Source of the DNA: Mycobacterium sp. URHD0025
GTDB lineage: Bacteria; Actinomycetota; Actinomycetes; Mycobacteriales; Mycobacteriaceae
Length of the DNA: 64,000 nucleotides
Assembly: GCF_000426065.1 (NCBI RefSeq)
Contig: NZ_AUEQ01000009.1
Span: 1 to 64,000 of the forward strand
Reading direction: 5' to 3'
This document shows, piece after piece, positions 1-6,694 of the stretch; positions within the stretch are counted from its first letter, which is position 1, and each line of letters starts with the position of its first letter. The notes beneath the pieces were generated by a model that searched no databases, was not told the origin of the DNA, and saw only the letters and a list, made by a program, of their open reading frames with translations. Made by a program: the position numbers and the translations under genes.

Positions 1-1
1 G

Positions 2-295
2 GTGCATTCCGATCAGGGCTTCCAATACCGGCATTGGTCCTGGCGTAAGTTGCTCGGCGACGTTGAGGCGGTGCAGTCGATGTCGCGCAAAGGCAACTGC
101 TATGACAACGCGGTCATGGAGAACTTTTTCGGCCACCTGAAGTCAGAAATGTTCCACCACAACCGGTTCGACACTGTCGAGGACTTCGCCGCTGCCCTCG
201 ACACCTACATCCACTGGTACAACATCGAACGAATCTCGACAAAGCTCAAGGGCCTGAGCCCGGTCCAATACCGGGCCCAGGCCCTTGCCGCTTAG
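2..295 (+). CDS. IS3-family transposase OrfB, C-terminal part (5' end outside window)
   Basis: This is the C-terminal end of an rve-type DDE integrase/transposase. The visible 97 residues contain the second catalytic Asp context (HSDQGFQY, first residues), the conserved NCYDNAVMENFFGHLK block that holds the catalytic Glu, and the usual C-terminal YIHWYN..R...L.G.SPVQYR signature. These identify the OrfB product of an IS3-group element, which cuts and joins the element ends. The reading frame is open to the left edge, so the apparent start at base 2 is only an internal GTG. The stop is followed by about 15 bases and then the inverted repeat, a normal layout. No frameshift is visible in the part present, so the element may be intact. 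Confidence 0.92.
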   Translation: MHSDQGFQYRHWSWRKLLGDVEAVQSMSRKGNCYDNAVMENFFGHLKSEMFHHNRFDTVEDFAAALDTYIHWYNIERISTKLKGLSPVQYRAQALAA

Positions 296-310
296 GCTCC
301 AAACGTCAGA

Positions 311-334
311 GTCCAACTTCTGGGGACCACTTCA
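311..334 (+). repeat. Right terminal inverted repeat of the IS3-family element
   Basis: On the minus strand the end reads TGAAGTGGTCCCCAGAAGTT, a typical IS3-family terminal repeat beginning with TGA. It directly abuts host sequence at 335. The partner repeat is outside the window, so pairing cannot be checked. Confidence 0.7.
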
Positions 335-357
335 TTCACGTGAAAAGGGGCAGTTTT
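335..357 (-). terminator. Half of a terminator hairpin, interrupted by the IS element
   Basis: The host sequence begins TTCACGTGAA and continues with AAGGGGCAGTTTT. The first ten bases are self-complementary, as the centre of a longer hairpin, but the arm that should pair with AAGGGGCAGTTTT is absent and the IS end occupies its place. The core AAAAGGGGCAGTT also occurs in the intact hairpin at 5635-5670 at the other end of this gene block. This half-site lies 23 bases past the stop of the minus-strand SDR gene, the right place for its terminator. Confidence 0.5.
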
Positions 358-379
358 GTGTCTGCTCGGCGAGAAAAAG

Positions 380-1285
380 TCAGGCGCCGTAAACGGGAAC
401 CGCGGGCCGCGCCTTGGCCAGCAGGTCGTTGACCACCGGGCCCAGCTCGGCGGGATCCCACTTGGCGCCCTTGTCGATCTGCGGGCCGTGCGCCCAGCCC
501 TCGGCGATGCGGATCTTGCCGCCCTCGATCTCGAACATCTTGCCGGTCACGTCCTTTGACTCGACGCTGCCCAGCCAGACCACCAGGGGCGAGATGTTCT
601 CCGCGGCCATGGCATCGAACGACTGGTCCTGAGTGGCCATCATGTCGGCGAAGACGGTCTCGGTCATCCGGGTCCGGGCCGAGGGCGCAATGCCATTGAC
701 GGTGACGCCGTACCGGCCCATCTCGGCCGCGGCGACCAGGGTCAGCGCAGCGATGCCCGCCTTGGAGGCGCTGTACGTGGCCTGGCCGACACTGCCCTGC
801 AGGCCGGCGCCCGAGCTGGTGTTGATGATGCGGGCATCGACGGTCTCGCCGGCCTTGGACTTGGCCCGCCAGTACGCGGCGGCGTGCTTCATGGTGGCGA
901 AGTGCCCCTTGAGATGCACTGCGGTGACGGCGTCGAACTCTTCTTCGGTGGCGTTGGCGAACATCCGGTCGCGCACGATCCCGGCATTGTTGACCAGGAC
1001 GTCCAGGGTTCCGAACGCGTCAACCGCGGTCTGGATCAGGCCCTCGGCCTGGGCCCAGTCGGCGACGTTGGCGCCGCTGGTGACGGCTTCGCCTCCGGCC
1101 GCGACGATCTCGTCGACGACGTTCTGCGCCGCGCTGCCACCGCCGGCGGGTGAACCGTCCAGGCCCACTCCGATGTCGTTGACCACCACGCGGGCACCCT
1201 CGGCGGCGAACGCGAGCGCGTGCTCACGCCCGATACCGCCACCGGCGCCCGTCACGATGACCACGCGGCCGTCGAGCAATCCCAT
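380..1285 (-). CDS. Short-chain dehydrogenase of steroid C/D-ring catabolism (Rv3548c-like)
   Basis: NAD(P)-dependent SDR of about 301 residues. The N-terminal Rossmann motif is TGAGGGIG, followed by NNAG and the catalytic Ser and YSASK (Tyr/Lys) in the middle. It has the long C-terminal extension (about 50 residues after the usual SDR end) of the FabG4/MFE-type group. Length and gene order match Rv3548c of M. tuberculosis, a KstR2-regulon gene, where a beta-oxidation hydroxyacyl-CoA dehydrogenase role is proposed. The start at 1285 is preferred because GGAG lies 8 bases upstream; an ATG at 1291 in the same frame is closer than ideal. It follows the SDR at 1307-2089 after 21 bases, so the two form one operon reading left from the KstR2 box at 2105. 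Confidence 0.85.
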   Translation of the reverse strand: MGLLDGRVVIVTGAGGGIGREHALAFAAEGARVVVNDIGVGLDGSPAGGGSAAQNVVDEIVAAGGEAVTSGANVADWAQAEGLIQTAVDAFGTLDVLVNNAGIVRDRMFANATEEEFDAVTAVHLKGHFATMKHAAAYWRAKSKAGETVDARIINTSSGAGLQGSVGQATYSASKAGIAALTLVAAAEMGRYGVTVNGIAPSARTRMTETVFADMMATQDQSFDAMAAENISPLVVWLGSVESKDVTGKMFEIEGGKIRIAEGWAHGPQIDKGAKWDPAELGPVVNDLLAKARPAVPVYGA

Positions 1286-1306
1286 TGTCATGTCTCCTTT
1301 TTCGAA

Positions 1307-2089
1307 TTACTTGATGTCGGCGGTCGTGGTGGACAGGTAGTGCGGTGGTTCGCCGCCACCGTGCACCTCCAACGACGCGCCGCTGATGTACGAGGCCGCA
1401 TCCGAGGCCAGAAATGCTGTGGCCCAGCCGATATCGGCCGGCTTGGCGAGCCGGCCCAGCGGCACATTGCGCGAGATGGCCGCGATGGATTCGGCGTCGC
1501 CGTAGAACAGTTCGGACTGTTCGGTCTCGACCATGCCCACCACCACCGAGTTCACCCGGACCTTCGGCGCCCACTCGACGGCCAGCGTCGCGGTGAGGTT
1601 GTCGATGCCGGCCTTGGCCGCACCATAGGCAGCCGTCCCCGGAGTGGGCCGGTGGCCGCTGACGCTGGAGATGTTGACGATGGAACCGCCCGAGTCCTGG
1701 CTCTGCATCACGGCGTTGGCATGTGTGGACACCGACAGCGCGCCGATCAGGTTGAGCTCGATGATCTTGGTGCTGAACTTCGCCGACGCGTCGGCGGCCA
1801 GCACGTACGGCGAGCCGCCGGCGTTGTTGACGACCACGTCGATGCGGCCGTGCTTCTCGACGACCGCATCGACGAGGGCTTTCACCGAGTCGTCATCGCG
1901 GATGTCGCAGGAGTGGAACTCGTACGGCAGTCCCTCAACCGGACGGCGTGCGCAGGTCACCACAGTGGCGCCCTGACCGGCAAAAACCGCGCTGATCCCA
2001 GCGCCGACCCCTCGCACTCCGCCGGTCACCAGGACCACCTTGCCGGCCAAACCCAAACTGATGGCACCGGCTTCTGGCGTATCTGTCAC
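1307..2089 (-). CDS. Short-chain dehydrogenase of steroid C/D-ring catabolism (Rv3549c-like)
   Basis: SDR of 260 residues, classical length. The cofactor motif TGGVRGVGAG is near residue 22, then NNAG, the catalytic Ser in NISSVSG, YGAAK for Tyr/Lys and a C-terminal GGGEPPH. The position next to an Rv3548c-like gene and divergent from echA20 reproduces the Rv3549c locus of M. tuberculosis, part of the KstR2 regulon. The exact substrate is not readable from sequence; an alcohol/ketone interconversion on a HIP-derived CoA thioester is the family-based inference. The KstR2 operator at 2105-2118 starts 15 bases upstream of the start codon. Confidence 0.85.
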   Translation of the reverse strand: MTDTPEAGAISLGLAGKVVLVTGGVRGVGAGISAVFAGQGATVVTCARRPVEGLPYEFHSCDIRDDDSVKALVDAVVEKHGRIDVVVNNAGGSPYVLAADASAKFSTKIIELNLIGALSVSTHANAVMQSQDSGGSIVNISSVSGHRPTPGTAAYGAAKAGIDNLTATLAVEWAPKVRVNSVVVGMVETEQSELFYGDAESIAAISRNVPLGRLAKPADIGWATAFLASDAASYISGASLEVHGGGEPPHYLSTTTADIK

Positions 2090-2104
2090 TGTGCTAGCGT
2101 ACCA

Positions 2105-2118
2105 AGCAAGTGCTTGCT
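2105..2118. promoter_or_regulatory. KstR2 operator, divergent SDR / echA20 promoters
   Basis: AGCAAGTGCTTGCT matches the published KstR2 box AnCAAGnnCTTGnT perfectly. It lies between the divergent genes starting at 2089 (minus) and 2149 (plus). The sequences at 17086 and 35220 match the same pattern, the same three places as in M. tuberculosis. Confidence 0.92.
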
Positions 2119-2148
2119 TAGGTAGCGACCCCTTCAGGAAGTGGATTG

Positions 2149-2904
2149 ATGACGATCACCACCAAGACAGTCGAACCGGGCATTGTCTCGGTCACCGTCA
2201 ACTACCCGCCCGTCAACGCCATCCCGTCGGCCGGATGGTTCGAACTCGGCGACGCGATCACGGCCGCGGGCCGCGACCGCAGCACCCACGTCGTGATCCT
2301 GCGGGCCGAGGGCCGTGGCTTCAACGCCGGCGTGGACATCAAGGAAATGCAGAACACCGAGGGCTTCACCGCGCTGATCGACGCGAACCGTGGGTGCTAC
2401 CACGCGTTCAAGGCGGTCTACGAGTGCGAGGTCCCCGTCATCGCCGCCGTCAACGGCTTCTGCGTCGGCGGTGGAATCGGCCTGGTCGGCAACGCCGACG
2501 TGATCGTCGCTTCCGATGACGCCAAATTCGGCCTCCCCGAGGTCGAACGCGGCGCACTCGGTGCGGCGACCCATCTCTCCCGACTGGTCCCCCAGCACCT
2601 GATGCGTCGGCTGTTCTTCACCGCCGCCACCGTTCCCGCCGAGACGCTGCACCACTTCGGCTCTGTGCACGAGGTCGTCCCCCGCGAGGATCTCGACGAG
2701 GCTGCCCTGCGCGTCGCCCGCGACATCGCCAGCAAGGACACCCGGGTGATCCGGGCCGCCAAGGAGGCACTGAACTTCATCGACGTGCAGCCCGTCAACG
2801 CGCGGTACCGGATGGAGCAGGGCTTCACCTTCGAACTCAACCTGTCCGGTGTGTCCGACGAACACCGCGACGCCTTCGCCGGCACCGAGAAGGGATCCAA
2901 ATAA
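2149..2904 (+). CDS. echA20: EchA20, HIEC-CoA ring-D hydrolase (crotonase fold)
   Basis: Crotonase-superfamily protein of 251 residues. The oxyanion-hole region reads GRGFNAGVDIKEM near residue 65 and the second loop NGFCVGGGIGLVGNADV near residue 107. In M. tuberculosis EchA20 (Rv3550) hydrolytically opens ring D of the bicyclic intermediate HIEC-CoA to give COCHEA-CoA. The ATG at 2149 is preferred over the TTG one codon upstream; GGAAG lies about 8 bases before it. It is the first gene of the plus-strand operon echA20-ipdA-ipdB-ipdC, and only one base separates it from ipdA. Identification rests on both sequence and exact synteny. Confidence 0.93.
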   Translation: MTITTKTVEPGIVSVTVNYPPVNAIPSAGWFELGDAITAAGRDRSTHVVILRAEGRGFNAGVDIKEMQNTEGFTALIDANRGCYHAFKAVYECEVPVIAAVNGFCVGGGIGLVGNADVIVASDDAKFGLPEVERGALGAATHLSRLVPQHLMRRLFFTAATVPAETLHHFGSVHEVVPREDLDEAALRVARDIASKDTRVIRAAKEALNFIDVQPVNARYRMEQGFTFELNLSGVSDEHRDAFAGTEKGSK

Positions 2905-2905
2905 C

Positions 2906-3793
2906 ATGGGAGACAAGAGGACAACGCTCGATGAGGCGGTTGCCTCGATCGAGAGCGGCATGACCATCGGTATCGGCGGCTGGGGCTCGCGGCGCAAGCC
3001 CATGGCCTTCGTGCGCGCCCTGCTGCGCACCGACGTCAAAGACCTGACCGTGGTCACCTATGGCGGCCCGGATCTGGGCCTGCTGTGCTCGGCGGGCAAG
3101 GTCAAGCGCGTCTACTACGGCTTCGTCTCGCTGGACTCGCCGCCGTTCTACGACCCGTGGTTCGCCAAGGCCCGCACCAGCGGTGCGATCGAGGCCCGCG
3201 AGATGGACGAGGGCATGCTGCGCTGCGGGCTGCAGGCTGCCGCTCAACGGCTGCCGTTCCTGCCGATCCGCGCCGGTCTGGGTAGCGACGTCCGTACGTT
3301 CTGGGGCGATGAGCTCAAGACCGTGAAGTCCCCATACCCCACCGGCGACGGATACGAAGAGTTGATCGCAATGCCCGCGCTGAACCTCGACGCGGCCTTC
3401 GTTCACATGAATCTCGGTGACGCCCAGGGCAATGCTGCCTACACCGGTATCGACCCGTACTTCGACGACCTGTTCCTGATGTCGGCACAGCGTCGCTTCC
3501 TGTCCGTTGAGCGCGTGGTCTCCACCGAGGAACTGGTCAAGGCTGTTCCGACGCAGGCCCTGCTGATCAACCGGATGATGGTCGATTCTGTGGTGGAGGC
3601 ACCCAACGGTGCGCACTTCACCACCAATGAGCCGGATTACCGGCGCGACGAGAAGTTCCAGCGCCACTACGCAGAGGCCGCAGGGTCCGACGAGACCTGG
3701 GCCGAGTTCGTCAAGACGTATCTGTCCGGTAGTGAGGCCGACTACCAGGCCGCGGTCCGCGCGTTCAAGACTGCTCAGGAGGAAACCAAGTGA
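2906..3793 (+). CDS. ipdA: IpdA, COCHEA-CoA hydrolase alpha subunit
   Basis: Glutaconate CoA-transferase alpha-like protein of 295 residues (Rv3551 is of near-equal length). The N-terminal glycine-rich segment TIGIGGWGSRRKP (residues 20-32) is typical of the CoA-transferase fold. IpdAB does not transfer CoA: it hydrolyses ring C of COCHEA-CoA by a retro-Claisen reaction. The acidic stretch EAREMDEGM (about residues 96-104) is where the family places its active-site Glu; I cannot assign the exact residue without an alignment. The ATG at 2906 is immediately after the echA20 stop. The stop overlaps the GTG start of ipdB (GTGA), as expected for obligate subunits. Confidence 0.93.
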   Translation: MGDKRTTLDEAVASIESGMTIGIGGWGSRRKPMAFVRALLRTDVKDLTVVTYGGPDLGLLCSAGKVKRVYYGFVSLDSPPFYDPWFAKARTSGAIEAREMDEGMLRCGLQAAAQRLPFLPIRAGLGSDVRTFWGDELKTVKSPYPTGDGYEELIAMPALNLDAAFVHMNLGDAQGNAAYTGIDPYFDDLFLMSAQRRFLSVERVVSTEELVKAVPTQALLINRMMVDSVVEAPNGAHFTTNEPDYRRDEKFQRHYAEAAGSDETWAEFVKTYLSGSEADYQAAVRAFKTAQEETK

Positions 3794-4539
3794 TTGCCGT
3801 GACCCGCGCCGAGGTGTGCGCCGTTGCCTGTGCCGAACTGTTCCGCGACGCCGGCGAGATCATGGCCAGCCCGATGACCACCGTCGTCCAGATCGGTGCC
3901 CGGCTGGCCCGGCTGACCTTCTCCCCCGACATCGTGCTGACCGACGGTGAGGCCCGGATCCTGGCCGACACCCCGGCGATCGGCGCTCCGTTCACCGTCG
4001 AGGGCTGGATGCCGTTCAACCGCGTCTTCGAGACCTTGGCCTGGGGCAAGCGCCATGTGGTGATGGGCGCCAACCAGATCGACCGCTACGGGAACCAGAA
4101 CCTCTCGGCTTTCGGCCCCATCCAGCACCCGACCCGACAGATGTTCGGCGTCCGCGGTGCCCCGGGCAACAGCATCAACCACGCCACGAGCTACTTCGTG
4201 GGCAACCACTCCAAGCGTGTCTTCACCGAATCGGTGGACATCGTCTCCGGAATCGGCTGGGACAAGATCGATCCCGAGAACCCGGCCTACCGGTTCGCCA
4301 ACATCTACCGCGTGGTCTCCAACCTGGGTGTGTTCGACTTCAACGGTCCCGACCACCAGATGCGGGCGGTGTCGCTGCACCCCGGTGTCGAAGCGCAACA
4401 AGTGGCCGATAACACCTCCTTCGAGGTGCACGGCCTCGACAGCGCCGAGACCACCCGGCTGCCCTCCGACGACGAGCTCAAGTTGCTCCGCGAAACGATC
4501 GATCCGAAGTCGTTGCGCGACAAAGAGATCAAGGTCTAA
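3790..4539 (+). CDS. ipdB: IpdB, COCHEA-CoA hydrolase beta subunit
   Basis: Beta subunit of the IpdAB ring-cleaving hydrolase, 249 residues (Rv3552 is 250). It belongs to the CoA-transferase family I beta group; the central segment GANQIDRYGNQNLSAFG (about residues 95-111) is the usual family signature. Starts with GTG overlapping the ipdA stop by four bases, so translation of both subunits should be coupled. ipdC follows after three bases. Function is assigned from family and from its fixed place in the KstR2 cluster. Confidence 0.93.
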   Translation: MIAVTRAEVCAVACAELFRDAGEIMASPMTTVVQIGARLARLTFSPDIVLTDGEARILADTPAIGAPFTVEGWMPFNRVFETLAWGKRHVVMGANQIDRYGNQNLSAFGPIQHPTRQMFGVRGAPGNSINHATSYFVGNHSKRVFTESVDIVSGIGWDKIDPENPAYRFANIYRVVSNLGVFDFNGPDHQMRAVSLHPGVEAQQVADNTSFEVHGLDSAETTRLPSDDELKLLRETIDPKSLRDKEIKV

Positions 4540-4542
4540 AGA

Positions 4543-5613
4543 ATGGGCAAGCTCAAGACTCCGCTGACCGAGCTGGTCGGCATCGAGCATCCCGTCGTGC
4601 AGACGGGAATGGGCTGGGTGGCCGGGGCACGACTGGTCGCCGCAACCTCCAACGCCGGCGGGCTCGGCATCCTGGCGTCGGCGACGATGACGCTCGAGGA
4701 ACTGCAGACCGCCGTCACCAAGGTCAAGGCCGCCACCGACAAGCCCTTCGGCATCAACATGCGTGCCGATGCGGGCGATGCCGGTGCGCGCGTCGACCTC
4801 CTGATCCGCGAAGGAGTCAAAGTCGCCTCCTTCGCTCTAGCACCCAAGCCCGAGCTGATCGCCAAGCTGAAAGACGCGGGCGTCGTGGTGATCCCGTCGG
4901 TCGGCGCGGCCAAGCACGCCAAGAAGGTGGCCGGCTGGGGCGCTGACGCGGTGATCGTGCAGGGCGGGGAGGGCGGTGGCCACACCGGTCCGGTCGCCAC
5001 CACTCTGCTGCTGCCCTCGGTGCTCGATGCCGTCAAGGACACCGGTATGCCCGTGATCGCCGCCGGCGGCTTCTTCGACGGGCGCGGCCTGGCCGCCGCA
5101 CTGTCCTACGGTGCGGCCGGAGTCGCCATGGGGACCCGGTTCCTGCTGACCTCGGACTCCACCGTGCCCGACGCGGTCAAGGAGCGGTATCTGCAGGCCG
5201 CGCTGGACGGCACCGTGGTGTCCACCCGGGTGGACGGCATGCCGCACCGCGTGCTGCGCACCGGACTGGTGGAGAAACTCGAGAGCGGTTCGCGGGCACG
5301 CGGCTTCGCCGCCGCCATCGGCAACGCTCAGAAGTTCAAGAAGCTCTCGGGCATGACGTGGTTGTCGATAGCGAAGGACGGCCTGGCCATGCGGCACGGC
5401 AAAGAGCTGACCTGGTCGCAGGTCGTGATGGCGGCCAACACCCCGATGTTGCTCAAAGCCGGTCTGGTGGAGGGCAATACCGACGCCGGCGTGCTGGCGT
5501 CGGGCCAGGTCGCCGGCATCATCAACGACCTGCCATCATGCGCTGAGCTGGTCGAGAAGATCGTCGACGAGGCGATCGAGCATCTGCAGTCCGCGTCGGG
5601 CTACATCCAGTAA
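4543..5613 (+). CDS. ipdC: IpdC, flavin-dependent steroid ring oxidoreductase
   Basis: Nitronate monooxygenase / 2-nitropropane dioxygenase-like TIM-barrel flavoprotein of 356 residues (Rv3553 is 355). Visible signatures are the start of the barrel (PLTELVGIEHPVVQTGMG), the FMN-binding GGEGGGHTG near residue 146 and AAGGFFDGRGLAAAL-SYGAAGVAMGTRF near residues 170-200. In mycobacteria IpdC is required for degradation of HIP after side-chain removal, where it is thought to desaturate the bicyclic intermediate before EchA20 acts. Last gene of the operon; a strong hairpin follows at 5635. The M. tuberculosis neighbours fdxB and Rv3555c are not present downstream here. Confidence 0.92.
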   Translation: MGKLKTPLTELVGIEHPVVQTGMGWVAGARLVAATSNAGGLGILASATMTLEELQTAVTKVKAATDKPFGINMRADAGDAGARVDLLIREGVKVASFALAPKPELIAKLKDAGVVVIPSVGAAKHAKKVAGWGADAVIVQGGEGGGHTGPVATTLLLPSVLDAVKDTGMPVIAAGGFFDGRGLAAALSYGAAGVAMGTRFLLTSDSTVPDAVKERYLQAALDGTVVSTRVDGMPHRVLRTGLVEKLESGSRARGFAAAIGNAQKFKKLSGMTWLSIAKDGLAMRHGKELTWSQVVMAANTPMLLKAGLVEGNTDAGVLASGQVAGIINDLPSCAELVEKIVDEAIEHLQSASGYIQ

Positions 5614-5634
5614 CCCTCCCTGCCGAGCAGACTT

Positions 5635-5670
5635 AGAACTGCCCCTTTTCTCATGAAAAGGGGCAGTTCT
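5635..5670 (+). terminator. Strong hairpin terminator after ipdC
   Basis: A perfect 15-bp stem (AGAACTGCCCCTTTT / AAAAGGGGCAGTTCT) encloses a 6-base loop, starting 22 bases after the ipdC stop. There is no long T tract, as is usual for mycobacterial intrinsic terminators. It shares the core GGGGCAGTT with the half-site at 335-357. Confidence 0.8.
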
Positions 5671-5732
5671 GCTGGGGGCCCCTCCCGCTTGCGGGGGACT
5701 GCTCGCGGGGGAACGCCGGGCACAGTGGAGGC

Positions 5733-6407
5733 ATGGACATCCGACGCGTCGAGAACCCCGTGGTGAGGCGGGCCGCCCAGGGACTGCACAACTTCAACAG
5801 CAGGCACCCGTGGAGCCACAACGACCATTTCCACGGCTGGATCCTGGCCAACCTGCCCGCGCATCGTGGCACCGCGATCGACATCGGCTGCGGTCAGGGC
5901 GGATTGGTGACGCAACTGGCCGGTCGGTTCGCACAGGTCCGTGGCACGGATCTGGATGCGGGCATGCGCGCCGAGGCGATCCGGCGGTGTGCCGGCCTGA
6001 CCAACGTCACCATCGACGACAGCCAACTGGCCGAACTCGACGGGCCGGTCGACCTGATCAGCATGATCGCGGTGCTGCACCACCTCGACGTCGAGCGAGC
6101 GCTGGTCGACATCAAGCGACTTCTGGCTCCAGGCGGGCGGTTCCTGGCCGTCGGGCTGGCCGCCCCCGGCTCCCTCCGCGATACCGCGTGGGATCTGGCG
6201 TCCGCGGTGACCAACCCGCTGATCGGCCTGATCAAACATCCGCGGCCGGTGCGCGGCGGTCCGGTGCCCGCGCCGTTCCCGGCCCGGGATCCGCAACTCA
6301 GCTTCGCTCAGTTGCAGACGATCGTCGAGCGGGTCATGCCGGGCGCACAGATGCGCCGCCGGCTGGCGTTCCGGCACACGATCTGCTGGACGAAGCCGGG
6401 CCGGTAG
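5733..6407 (+). CDS. Class I SAM-dependent methyltransferase
   Basis: A 224-residue protein with the SAM-binding motif I AIDIGCGQGG (about residues 48-57), acidic loop GTDLD and a post-motif segment ISMIAVLHHLD typical of Methyltransf_11/25 proteins. C-terminal residues 145-224 form a variable cap. The substrate is not recognisable. It is a single gene on the plus strand between the ipdC terminator and the nar promoter region, with no co-transcribed partner. A GGAGG sits only one base before the ATG, which is unusually close, so a start a few codons downstream or a leaderless transcript is possible. Confidence 0.8.
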   Translation: MDIRRVENPVVRRAAQGLHNFNSRHPWSHNDHFHGWILANLPAHRGTAIDIGCGQGGLVTQLAGRFAQVRGTDLDAGMRAEAIRRCAGLTNVTIDDSQLAELDGPVDLISMIAVLHHLDVERALVDIKRLLAPGGRFLAVGLAAPGSLRDTAWDLASAVTNPLIGLIKHPRPVRGGPVPAPFPARDPQLSFAQLQTIVERVMPGAQMRRRLAFRHTICWTKPGR

Positions 6408-6590
6408 CCCCGCGCATTGTTACCGCGGTGATAAATCATCGGCCCCACGGCGGCCATCCGAACCGTTGACCACCGCGCCCCGACCGCTCACCTCAAGCCG
6501 TCAACCAGGCGGTCGCCGCAGGTGGAAGCGGTAATCGTGCCCGCGACGGCGGATCAGCGTATGACTGCCACGTTCCCGCGAAATGACTTG

Positions 6591-6602
6591 CGCGTTAACG
6601 CG
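6591..6602. promoter_or_regulatory. 12-bp perfect palindrome upstream of narG promoter
   Basis: CGCGTTAACGCG is a perfect palindrome centred about 75 bases upstream of the predicted narG transcription start, a normal position for an activator. No other repeat of this quality lies in the 287-base gap between the methyltransferase and narG. The cognate regulator is unknown. Confidence 0.4.
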
Positions 6603-6637
6603 ATTTCACAGGGCTGAATGCCCTCCAGTGCGTTCTT

Positions 6638-6665
6638 TTGACGGCCTCCGCAACCCTCTTACGCT
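6638..6665 (+). promoter_or_regulatory. Predicted sigma-A-type promoter of narGHJI
   Basis: TTGACG (6638-6643), a 16-base spacer and TACGCT (6660-6665, fitting the mycobacterial TAnnnT -10) precede narG. Transcription would start near 6672 and a GGAGGG ribosome site follows at 6682. Prediction only. Confidence 0.5.
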
Positions 6666-6694
6666 CGTGAATCAACAGCTTGGAGGGACGGATC

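Larger units (their letters stand above)
1..334 (+). mobile_element. IS3-family insertion sequence, right end (left part outside window)
   Basis: The window opens inside the transposase gene and the element ends at the terminal inverted repeat at 311-334, whose outer tip ends in TCA as expected for IS3-family ends (TGA...TCA). The left end, first reading frame and any target duplication lie outside the window. The right tip sits inside a palindrome (see 335-357). Confidence 0.85.

Noticed and set aside
6408-6694. Short plus-strand open frame upstream of narG as a leader gene
   Set aside because: No ribosome site and no recognisable composition; the segment holds a plausible promoter and a palindrome instead.
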